NCBI GenBank assembly: GCA_942492835.1
Contig: OW818645.1
Span: 1,798,001-1,862,000 of the forward strand
From: GWB2-37-7 sp942492835
GTDB taxonomy: Bacteria; Bacillota; Clostridia; Lutisporales; Lutisporaceae
Direction: 5' to 3'
DNA length: 64,000 nucleotides
A program made the translations under genes and the position numbers. Numbering within the stretch: position 1 is the first letter of the stretch; the number at the start of each line of letters is the position of its first letter. Below are positions 11,112 to 18,560 of the stretch, piece by piece. A model generated the notes under the pieces. It had not been told where the DNA came from. It saw only the letters and a list, made by a program, of their open reading frames with translations, and made no database searches.

Positions 11112-12209
11112 TTAAACAGCAGCAAAAACAACAGTGCTATTATAATACGGAATTTTATGAGACAAATAAATTTTATATTCTGGAACCAATTCTTTAATAA
11201 ATAGAGGTATCTCTATAATATCCGTATCCAAATGGTATACACAAATGGCTAATTGGGGTTTGTAATTTTTAATAGTATTTTTAGCCCCTTGCAGCGCACG
11301 CATCTCTGCTCCTTCGATATCCATTTTTATAAAGTCAACTCTTTCTAGTCCTTGTTCCTCTACAAATGAATCAATGGCGACTACAGCAATTCCATTATCT
11401 GCTTTTTCTGCAATACACTTTGAGCGATAACTATCATCTGAAGTCCAAATGCTTGTGTTTTCATCCCATAAGCCGTATTCTATTACAAATACATTATCTA
11501 AACTATTTCTTTCAATATTCTTTTTGAAAGCATCAATATTAGACTGAACGATTTCAAATCCAAAGACTTTCCCATCCTTGCCTACTTTATCCGCCAGCCA
11601 TATGGATGTCTCTCCTTGATAAGCTCCTCCATCAATGGCTATATCACCTTGTTTTGGTTCACATTTCCCTTCTAAAATATAATTTTGAGAAATCCATGTT
11701 TCAAACAACATGACATTATCTTTATCAAAAGAATATCCATTAATATTTAATAAGTCCCCGTTGACAACCGTATTCCTGGCCTCTAGCTTTTTAAAATGAA
11801 ACTTGCTAGGTGTAGGATATGGAAATAATTTCTCCGCTTTTTTATCATCGCCAGTCACTACCCATGCTATTTTGAATTGTATATACCAGTCAAATGTTTT
11901 TCTTGATATAAGGTCACAAAAAGTCTCATATGCTTCATCAAGCTTTGATAAAATATGCTTATCAAAAATAATCCTCTTTGTTAACCTCCATGTTTTGTAA
12001 CTTTTTCTTATTTTAAAAAAATCCTCATCTTGACGTGTTTTTCTACTAATTCCAAATAATCTACTGAGTATGTTAAAAAATTTTGAGCTGCATTTTAGAT
12101 TTGTACAATTATAGTTGTGTTGATTTCTATAAATAATGCTAAAAGTATTTTCTATGAGTTCCTTACTGTGAGATCTACTGCTTTCATACTTTGGTAATTG
12201 TTCAGTCAT
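11112..12209 (-). CDS. FkbM-family SAM-dependent methyltransferase
   Basis: A 365-residue protein. The C-terminal half is an FkbM methyltransferase fold: glycine-rich SAM loop DGGAYQGETS near residue 190, acidic FGFE strand end, then DFIKMDIEGAEMRAL, the family hallmark. FkbM enzymes usually methylate hydroxyls (the founding member acts on the macrolide FK506). The N-terminal 150 residues are unlike anything I recognise and may position the substrate. I place the start at the second ATG (12209), because the site GAGAGGA lies 8 bases upstream of it and overlaps the first ATG at 12218. Candidate acceptors are the sugar, a Ser/Thr side chain or the free hydroxyl of a glyceryl unit; this is inference from context. 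A 140-base gap with a small inverted repeat separates it from the decarboxylase gene upstream. Confidence 0.85.
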   Translation of the reverse strand: MTEQLPKYESSRSHSKELIENTFSIIYRNQHNYNCTNLKCSSKFFNILSRLFGISRKTRQDEDFFKIRKSYKTWRLTKRIIFDKHILSKLDEAYETFCDLISRKTFDWYIQFKIAWVVTGDDKKAEKLFPYPTPSKFHFKKLEARNTVVNGDLLNINGYSFDKDNVMLFETWISQNYILEGKCEPKQGDIAIDGGAYQGETSIWLADKVGKDGKVFGFEIVQSNIDAFKKNIERNSLDNVFVIEYGLWDENTSIWTSDDSYRSKCIAEKADNGIAVVAIDSFVEEQGLERVDFIKMDIEGAEMRALQGAKNTIKNYKPQLAICVYHLDTDIIEIPLFIKELVPEYKIYLSHKIPYYNSTVVFAAV

Positions 12210-12217
12210 ACTACACA

Positions 12218-12224
12218 TCCTCTC
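12218..12224 (-). promoter_or_regulatory. Ribosome binding site deciding the FkbM start
   Basis: GAGAGGA on the minus strand, 8 bases before the ATG at 12209. It overlaps the ATG at 12218, which rules that codon out as the efficient start. Confidence 0.6.
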
Positions 12225-12237
12225 AAATCAAAACTAT

Positions 12238-12290
12238 ATAGAAAGCGAAAAAGAATTAGTATTTACCAAATATCTGTAATCGCTTTCTAT
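12238..12290. repeat. Inverted repeat in gap between decarboxylase and methyltransferase genes
   Basis: Perfect 11-base arms at 12238-12248 and 12280-12290, separated by 31 bases, inside the 140-base gap 12210-12358, the longest gene-free stretch of the window. There is no T-run after it on the minus strand and the loop is large, so it does not look like an intrinsic terminator. It could be an operator or chance; I see nothing else in this gap. Confidence 0.35.
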
Positions 12291-12358
12291 TAAACAGATT
12301 TCGCAATACTTTTCTAACTGCTAATATTTAATTTTTAATGTATCATATATAGCTTGAG

Positions 12359-13327
12359 TCACACACTGGATTTCAAGCTGGTTTCTTTATCTGCTAATAT
12401 TGGTGCCATCCACTCTATCATTTTTTCAAGTCCTGTCTGCAAAGAAACCTGCGGTGCCCAGTTTAATACTTTGTTTGCCAATGTAATATCAGGCCTTCTC
12501 TGCTTCGGATCATCCTCCATACAAGGAAGGTGCTGAATTTCAGAATGACTTCCTGTCATCTCCTTTATCAATTGCGCTACTTGAAGCAAAGTATATTCTT
12601 CCGGATTTCCAATATTTATTGGTTTATAGTATTCTGCATTCATTAAGGCAATAATACCATTCAATAAATCATCTATATATTGGAAACTCCTTGTTTGTTT
12701 CCCGTCGCCATAAATCATGATTGGTTCACCCCTTAGGGCTTGCAGTAAAAAATTAGTTATGGCTCTGCCGTCATTTAAAGCCATTCTAGGCCCATAGGTG
12801 TTAAAAATACGCACAATTCTAATTGGTACATCAAACTCCTTATGATATGTCAGAATTAATGACTCTGCATAGCGCTTTGATTCATCATATACACTTCTGG
12901 GACCATTTGGATTAACATGTCCCCAATAGCTTTCAGGCTGCGGATGTACACCTGGGTCTCCATATACTTCGCTTGTTGATGTATAGAAAAATTTGGCTTC
13001 TTTTTTCCTCGCAAGCTCCAAAAGATTAAAGGTTCCTTCAGAATTTACCCTTAATGTTTCAATAGGGTGCTTTAAATAGTGAACCGGGCTTGCAGGACAA
13101 GCTAAATGCATAATCCAATCAACCTTGCCGTCCAAATCCATTATAGCTGGTTCTATTACATCTCTTTCATAAAAAGTAAAATTACTATATTTGCTTAGCT
13201 CTTCAACATTCTTTCTTACACTAGACAAAAAATTGTCAATTCCAATAACCTCGTGATTTTCTTGCAGTAAGCGCAAGGCAAGATTGCTGCCAATAAAGCC
13301 AGCTGCACCTGTTATAACTATTCTCAT
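12359..13327 (-). CDS. UDP-glucuronate decarboxylase (UDP-xylose synthase)
   Basis: A 322-residue short-chain dehydrogenase/epimerase-type enzyme that converts UDP-glucuronate to UDP-xylose with bound NAD. Visible features: NAD loop GAAGFIGSN (residues 7-15), HLACPASPVHY near 74, the segment TSTSEVYGDP near 116, and catalytic Tyr147/Lys151 in YDESK. The ACPASP and TSTSEVYGDP stretches and full-length match fit the UXS group rather than dTDP-glucose dehydratase or GalE. Its ATG overlaps the stop of the UDP-glucose dehydrogenase gene in an ATGA arrangement (13324-13327), so the two are translationally coupled and supply consecutive steps: UDP-glucose to UDP-glucuronate to UDP-xylose. In this operon the likely use is glycosylation of the peptide by the downstream glycosyltransferase. 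An ArnA-like 4-keto product is a less likely alternative. Confidence 0.92.
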   Translation of the reverse strand: MRIVITGAAGFIGSNLALRLLQENHEVIGIDNFLSSVRKNVEELSKYSNFTFYERDVIEPAIMDLDGKVDWIMHLACPASPVHYLKHPIETLRVNSEGTFNLLELARKKEAKFFYTSTSEVYGDPGVHPQPESYWGHVNPNGPRSVYDESKRYAESLILTYHKEFDVPIRIVRIFNTYGPRMALNDGRAITNFLLQALRGEPIMIYGDGKQTRSFQYIDDLLNGIIALMNAEYYKPINIGNPEEYTLLQVAQLIKEMTGSHSEIQHLPCMEDDPKQRRPDITLANKVLNWAPQVSLQTGLEKMIEWMAPILADKETSLKSSV

Positions 13328-14688
13328 CTTCCCACCCCCATATATTTATAACCGATTGTCATCATCATATTTTTATCCATGAAATTTCGTCCGTCAAAAA
13401 CCAGTGGATTTTTCATTCTGTCTTTTAACTCCACCCAGTTTAATTCCTTGTATTGAGGCCATTCAGTTGCTAAAATAACCGCATCTGCATTGTTAAATAC
13501 ATTTTCTGCATATACCTCAAACTTGACTGTATCGGGTGGAAAAACACGTTTAGCATTTTCTATTGCAATGGGGTCATGGGCTATTATTTTCGAGCCTCTT
13601 TCCAAAAAGAGCCGGGCAATGTCAATTGACGGAGCATCTCTTATATCATCAGTATCCGGCTTAAACGCCAGACCCAAGATACCAATCGTTTTCCCTTTAA
13701 ATATCTTTATGTCTTCAGCTATTTTTTCCACTACCCTATTTCTCAATTGGTAATTTACAGTTCCCGCACCTTCTACAATAGGCATATGCAAGCCATATTC
13801 CTTAGCTGTTGATTGCAGTGCACAGATATCCTTTCCAAAGCAGCTTCCACCCCATCCAATGCCCGCATTTAAAAAAGATGGTCCAATTCTGCGATCCAAT
13901 CCAATTCCCTTGGCAATTTGAGTAATGTCTCCCCCTACTTTTTCTGTGAGGGCTGCAATCTCATTAATAAAGCTGATCTTTAGTGCCAAAAATGTGTTGG
14001 CAGAATATTTTATCATCTCAGCAGAAATTAAAGAGGTTGTAACAAAAGGCACCGAATGTATGCCTTCCGGTTTAGCTAAAAATTCCGGGGGATTAAAGCT
14101 TTGTTGAATAATTGGTGCATAAAGCTCCTGCAAAATATCGATAGCTCTCTGATTATCCGTCCCCAAAATGATTCTTTCGGGATAAAAGGTATCTGCTATA
14201 GCTGAACCCTCTCGAAGAAATTCAGGATTTGAAACCACTGCAAAAAGATTCTTTGGTCCATAGCCGTTTTTTTCTGCAAAGGCATCAAAAATCATATTTT
14301 CTACCCAGTTCCCGCTGCCAATAGGCACCGTTGATTTGTTTATAATTACTGTAAAATGGTCATTTAAATATTTTCCGATTTCGTTGGAGCAATCCTCCAA
14401 ATATTTAGTGTTAGGGCTTCCGTTTGGAAGTGGCGGTGTCCCTACTGTAATGAAAATTACTTCAGAACGTGGAATTGCCCATTCAAAATCTGTAGTAAAC
14501 GAAATATTACTTTTTGACAATTTAAATAACTCATCTAAGCCGGGTTCATAAAAGGGTAGTATATTATGACTCAAATCATTGATTTTATTTTCATTCACAT
14601 CAATACAAATTACTTGATTGCCCAAATAAGCTAATACAATCCCGGTAGTTAACCCTACATAGCCTGTCCCTACAATTGATATACGCAT
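13324..14688 (-). CDS. UDP-glucose 6-dehydrogenase
   Basis: A 454-residue UDP-glucose/GDP-mannose dehydrogenase family enzyme that oxidises UDP-glucose to UDP-glucuronate with two NAD. Visible features: N-terminal NAD loop GTGYVGLTTG (residues 7-16), the FITVGTPP strand near 79, NPEFLREG near 154, the catalytic cysteine (about 283) in GWGGSCFGKD, and the C-terminal FKPDTDDIRDAPS. The start is set at ATG 14688, where an AAGGAGG site sits 5 bases upstream. An earlier in-frame ATG at 14718 would add ten residues ahead of the NAD fold and lacks a good site. It is coupled by a 4-base overlap to the decarboxylase, forming the UDP-xylose supply pair. GDP-mannose as substrate cannot be ruled out by motif alone, but the neighbour argues for UDP-glucose. 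Confidence 0.94.
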   Translation of the reverse strand: MRISIVGTGYVGLTTGIVLAYLGNQVICIDVNENKINDLSHNILPFYEPGLDELFKLSKSNISFTTDFEWAIPRSEVIFITVGTPPLPNGSPNTKYLEDCSNEIGKYLNDHFTVIINKSTVPIGSGNWVENMIFDAFAEKNGYGPKNLFAVVSNPEFLREGSAIADTFYPERIILGTDNQRAIDILQELYAPIIQQSFNPPEFLAKPEGIHSVPFVTTSLISAEMIKYSANTFLALKISFINEIAALTEKVGGDITQIAKGIGLDRRIGPSFLNAGIGWGGSCFGKDICALQSTAKEYGLHMPIVEGAGTVNYQLRNRVVEKIAEDIKIFKGKTIGILGLAFKPDTDDIRDAPSIDIARLFLERGSKIIAHDPIAIENAKRVFPPDTVKFEVYAENVFNNADAVILATEWPQYKELNWVELKDRMKNPLVFDGRNFMDKNMMMTIGYKYMGVGR

Positions 14689-14693
14689 AGCTA

Positions 14694-14700
14694 CCTCCTT
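14694..14700 (-). promoter_or_regulatory. Ribosome binding site deciding the UDP-glucose dehydrogenase start
   Basis: AAGGAGG on the minus strand, 5 bases before the ATG at 14688. It shows that the longer reading from 14718 is not the natural start. Confidence 0.75.
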
Positions 14701-14736
14701 ATGATATACAGCAGACAACTGAATAGTCAGCTGCTT

Positions 14737-15897
14737 TTATAAATCAAAATCAATATCAATTTCAGATGTTTTAGACTTCTCTTCCATACTTGTTAAAACC
14801 GTCTTAAGGTTATTCTTATATGAGTCGTATTCATTATAAAATGAATTTGCCAATGCAGTTGTCTTGTTTGCTTCATCCCTATCAATGCTTTTATTTGCAA
14901 ATCCAGTACAGTAATTGCAATTCATGCAATCCCTGTTGCAATGATGCAAGCCCTCTGCAAATGGCTTTATAAAACCATCCAGCTTTTTATTATCCACAAA
15001 AACCTTAAAGCGGTTTGTTGGTGAAAACATATCCAATAAGTCCATTAGGTTTCCTTCATAGCAGCCCTTAAAGTAGCTTTCCACCGCAAGTAGGGGGTTC
15101 CCCTCCATGACAGCTTGTCTTCCTTGAAGTTTAAAATAATTAATCCCTATATCTGTGTAATAATGCAAATCTTCCGGTCTTACCCAAGTTAAACGCATGA
15201 TATTGCTCACATCCTCATATCTTTTCATGATACACCTGTGTGAGTAATACTGTGTGCTCGCCTCACTGGTTACACTAATCGAATCCTCTGACATTTGATT
15301 ATAGTGAAACATTCTGTATATGCAATCCTTATAACACACAGCATTGGCTATTATTTCAACCTTCTCACCAAAAGCTTCACGTATTTGCTTTAACTTTTCA
15401 AAATCTCGGTTTATTGACTCATCAACTACAATTCTATCTATACCTAGTTTTTTAAAGCTCAAAGCCTTGTTGGAATTGGTTATTTGACTTATGGTAGAAG
15501 CCTTTATCTCAAATCCAAATCCAAAGGTTTTAACCATTTCAATTAGTGATGGCAGTGCTATAGTAACTGATCTGACACCTGCCTTATGCAAATCTCTGAA
15601 AAATGTATAAAGCTTGTTCATGCCTTCTTCTGTAAATTCTTTATTTCCCATTTGCGGAGCATTAAAGGTATAATTAAACATTATTCCTTTATCATGTGAA
15701 TACTCCACATATCTCGCCAAATCCTCGTAGTCCACTTGTGGTAATAAATCACTGGAACGACCTGATTCAAAAGTATTTCTGGTTGTTATTTGCCCGTAGG
15801 TTTCCGCCACCTTTGAATCCTCATAAGCCATATTCAATTTGTGATATCCATCTATAGTTTCTGTTTTAAAGTCTGCTGGTACGCTAAAAAATTTCAT
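14737..15897 (-). CDS. U32-family Fe-S protein, possible oxygen-independent hydroxylase
   Basis: A 386-residue protein with the TIM-barrel-like pattern of the peptidase U32 family. Cysteines 188, 192 and 222 fall where U32 proteins bind a 4Fe-4S cluster (a fourth may be 279). A second cluster-like motif, CX3CX2CX2C, is at residues 320-330 near the C terminus. Studied U32 members such as UbiU/UbiV, RlhA and TrhP perform or support hydroxylation without oxygen on ubiquinone precursors, rRNA and tRNA; the family name 'peptidase' is misleading. Placed between an A-PCP protein and sugar genes, it may hydroxylate a carrier-bound amino acid or the peptide; this is inference. The start is put at ATG 15897, with GTAGGTG 6 bases upstream; an upstream in-frame GTG at 15906 overlaps that site. 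The C terminus is acidic (EIDIDFDL). Confidence 0.75.
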   Translation of the reverse strand: MKFFSVPADFKTETIDGYHKLNMAYEDSKVAETYGQITTRNTFESGRSSDLLPQVDYEDLARYVEYSHDKGIMFNYTFNAPQMGNKEFTEEGMNKLYTFFRDLHKAGVRSVTIALPSLIEMVKTFGFGFEIKASTISQITNSNKALSFKKLGIDRIVVDESINRDFEKLKQIREAFGEKVEIIANAVCYKDCIYRMFHYNQMSEDSISVTSEASTQYYSHRCIMKRYEDVSNIMRLTWVRPEDLHYYTDIGINYFKLQGRQAVMEGNPLLAVESYFKGCYEGNLMDLLDMFSPTNRFKVFVDNKKLDGFIKPFAEGLHHCNRDCMNCNYCTGFANKSIDRDEANKTTALANSFYNEYDSYKNNLKTVLTSMEEKSKTSEIDIDFDL

Positions 15898-15903
15898 GCT
15901 TTT

Positions 15904-15910
15904 CACCTAC
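15904..15910 (-). promoter_or_regulatory. Ribosome binding site deciding the U32 protein start
   Basis: GTAGGTG on the minus strand, 6 bases before the ATG at 15897. It contains the alternative GTG start (15906), which is therefore unlikely to be used. Confidence 0.6.
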
Positions 15911-15951
15911 TTTATATTATTTAATTTTTCGTTTAAAGTTTGTATAAAGTA

Positions 15952-18486
15952 CTATAGTTGTTTTACATATTTCGCTAGTTCGCTAATTTTAGGATGTAAG
16001 AACAAATCTCTTATTTCAATTTTTAGATTATATTTTTCCATTATAACTGACATTTGCATTGCTTTGACCGAATCTCCGCCAATCTTGAAAAAGTTATCCT
16101 CTACTCCAATGCTTTCCATGCAAAGTATCTCTTTCCAGACCTCTGCAATTATCCCTTCAATACTATTCTCCTGTAGGCTTTCGTTAACAGCTTCTCGCCT
16201 TTCAGGTTCGGGCATAGGTAAGGATTTTTTATCTATTTTCCCATTTAACAGCCTTGGGATTTTATCCAAACACATGAAGTATGTTGGTACCATATAATCA
16301 GGCAACATCTTTAAAAGAAATTCATTTAATCCTGAAACAGATTTTCCGTCTTCCGAGACATAATATCCACATAAAGCTATGCTGCCATCTGGCATTATGC
16401 AATCATTGACCAGCGCCTCATGGATACAAGTATGTTTAATAAGCTGACATTCTACTTCGCCAGGCTCTATTCTAATTCCCCTGATTTTGATTTGGTGATC
16501 TATTCTTCCCACAAATTCAATATTTCCATCCTGTAGCCATTTTGCCATGTCACCTGACTTATACATCTTTTCGCCAGCTGCTAGAATATCTTCTACAAAC
16601 TTCTCTTCTGTCAAGCTTTGATTATTTATATAACCCTTTGACAAGCCTTTTCCTGCTATACACAGCTCGCCTCTTAGCCCAGGAGGCATCAGTACTCCTC
16701 TCTCATTTACAATGTATACTCTATTATTTGCTATAGGTTTTCCTATTGTTTTAAACCTATCAGCCGTCATACCTATATAGGATGTTGTGGCAACACTATT
16801 TTCAGTAGGTCCATATTCATTATTCAAAGAAATTCCAGGATATTTTTGGTTACTTAACTTTATAAGTTCGCTGCTCATTTTTTCCCCTGCAAGTACTACA
16901 AATCGCATAGAACTCAGACTCTGCTGCTCATCACAGCTTACTATCCCGTTGTATACAGAAGGAACAATGCTTAAATTTGTAACTCCCATGTCTTTGATTA
17001 TCCTGTTAATATTCTTAATATCCTTGCGATGATTCTCCCCAACCATGATTAATTTCCCGCCTGATAAAAGGCTGGAATAGAAATCCGCACCAAAGCCGTC
17101 AAAAGAAAGAGAGATCAACAGCATACTTACATCACTTGCTGTTAAATGATATTCATTTATTCTCCATTGCACATAATTAGCTATATTTGCATGTTCTATC
17201 ATGACACCTTTAGGCTTGCCTGTAGAACCAGATGTATATATCACATAGGCAAGGCCATTTGAAGTGCCTTTGCTTTGAAATTGAATCTCACTGTATTCTT
17301 TAATCGCTTCAACATCAAAAATTTCAGAAGTTAGATTTTGCTTGTCCTCTATTAATAACTGTTTAGTAGTAATCAAAAGGCTGGCACTGCTATCCTCCAT
17401 CATGTAGTTTATACGTTTTTCTGGCAAACCAGGATCTAAAGGCAAATATGCGCATCCCAGCTTTAGAACAGCCAGTATCGAAGCTGCCAGCTCTATGGAA
17501 GGCTTTAGCATAATTCCAATTATTTGTCCCTCTTTTATCCCTTTTTCCTGCAACGCTATGGCATAGCAATTCGCTTTCATATTCAGTTCGCTATAGGTTA
17601 AGGTTTGATAATTAATCTCATCATTTTCTCCCGTATAGCAAATAGCAACCCCCTGTGGATTTTTTTCAACCTGTGCTTCAAAAAGGCTTTGCAGGGTAGC
17701 ATTTTCATCGAATAATGCCTTGGTATTGTTGAATTTCGAGTATATTTTATTTTTTTGTTCTGGAGTTACCAGCTCAATATTTTTCAGTAATATTTCACTG
17801 TTTTCTGCAATTTGTTTTAAAATATAGACATAACAGCCTAAGATCGTCTCTATTGTTTCCTCCCTATATATCTGTGGGTTAAACCACAAAACACATTGCA
17901 GCTTGCTTGTCTCTTTTTTAAACACAAATGCCATATCATTCATAGTAGATTCAACAATGTCCCCGACCCATTCTTTATGGTTAATACCTTCCAAAAGCAG
18001 CATTGTCCTAAACAAGGAAATTTGCTTGTCCTGGAATATTTGATTTATTACCTTTTCAGTAGAATAGTACTGATGTTTATACGCTGAAGTTACCATTTCT
18101 TTAGTATTGAAAAGAAGTTCTTTAAATGTAATGTCTTCACCTAAGCTGCCTCTCAGCAGGATACAGCCTCCTGACTGTTCTGAACCCATATCAAATGTAG
18201 AGGAAGCCACTGACACATCATTAAAGCCAATAAGCTTGTACAGTAAAATTTCCAAGCCTGCTGTCAGTATGACATAAAGTGCCATGTCATTATTTTTACT
18301 CATTGCTAACAGCTTTTGTGTCAGTTCTTCATCTAATACAGTGCTGGTATTGCTTTTTTTTGCACTGCTGTTAATAAACTCATCATATGGAAATGTGGTT
18401 TCATTGGTTATCGCTGACAGCTTGTCCCACCAATACGCCCTTGCCTCATTTAACTTATCAACCAAAGTCTTTTCATTTTTTTCCAT
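15952..18486 (-). CDS. Stand-alone NRPS protein: half C domain - A - PCP
   Basis: An 844-residue protein. Residues 1-230 match only the C-terminal lobe of a condensation domain (from the 'ARAYWWDKL' helix on); the catalytic HHxxxDG half is absent. Residues 250-745 form a complete A domain (YTSGSTGKPKG, NEYGPTE, GRIDHQIKIRG, NGKID) and residues 765-844 a PCP with the carrier serine in GGDS. The pocket reads DGASVAEVAK, close to the first A domain of NRPS C (DGSSVAEIAK) and partly like the Tyr code DGTITAEVAK; substrate not certain. SD GAGGTGA precedes ATG 18486. Without a catalytic C domain it cannot extend a chain; it probably loads an amino acid for modification in trans by the neighbouring radical SAM or U32 protein, or for delivery to another module. 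It looks like a module cut free from a larger synthetase. Confidence 0.92.
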   Translation of the reverse strand: MEKNEKTLVDKLNEARAYWWDKLSAITNETTFPYDEFINSSAKKSNTSTVLDEELTQKLLAMSKNNDMALYVILTAGLEILLYKLIGFNDVSVASSTFDMGSEQSGGCILLRGSLGEDITFKELLFNTKEMVTSAYKHQYYSTEKVINQIFQDKQISLFRTMLLLEGINHKEWVGDIVESTMNDMAFVFKKETSKLQCVLWFNPQIYREETIETILGCYVYILKQIAENSEILLKNIELVTPEQKNKIYSKFNNTKALFDENATLQSLFEAQVEKNPQGVAICYTGENDEINYQTLTYSELNMKANCYAIALQEKGIKEGQIIGIMLKPSIELAASILAVLKLGCAYLPLDPGLPEKRINYMMEDSSASLLITTKQLLIEDKQNLTSEIFDVEAIKEYSEIQFQSKGTSNGLAYVIYTSGSTGKPKGVMIEHANIANYVQWRINEYHLTASDVSMLLISLSFDGFGADFYSSLLSGGKLIMVGENHRKDIKNINRIIKDMGVTNLSIVPSVYNGIVSCDEQQSLSSMRFVVLAGEKMSSELIKLSNQKYPGISLNNEYGPTENSVATTSYIGMTADRFKTIGKPIANNRVYIVNERGVLMPPGLRGELCIAGKGLSKGYINNQSLTEEKFVEDILAAGEKMYKSGDMAKWLQDGNIEFVGRIDHQIKIRGIRIEPGEVECQLIKHTCIHEALVNDCIMPDGSIALCGYYVSEDGKSVSGLNEFLLKMLPDYMVPTYFMCLDKIPRLLNGKIDKKSLPMPEPERREAVNESLQENSIEGIIAEVWKEILCMESIGVEDNFFKIGGDSVKAMQMSVIMEKYNLKIEIRDLFLHPKISELAKYVKQL

Positions 18487-18560
18487 TTTTCGTCACCTCA
18501 AAATTCTTTTACCCATAATTTATTATTGTTAAAATTCTGAATTTTTCCTTGGTTATGTGC

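Noticed and set aside
14737..15897. U32 gene as a protease or collagenase
   Set aside because: No protease catalytic signature is visible. The Fe-S cysteines and known U32 functions point to hydroxylation or related chemistry.
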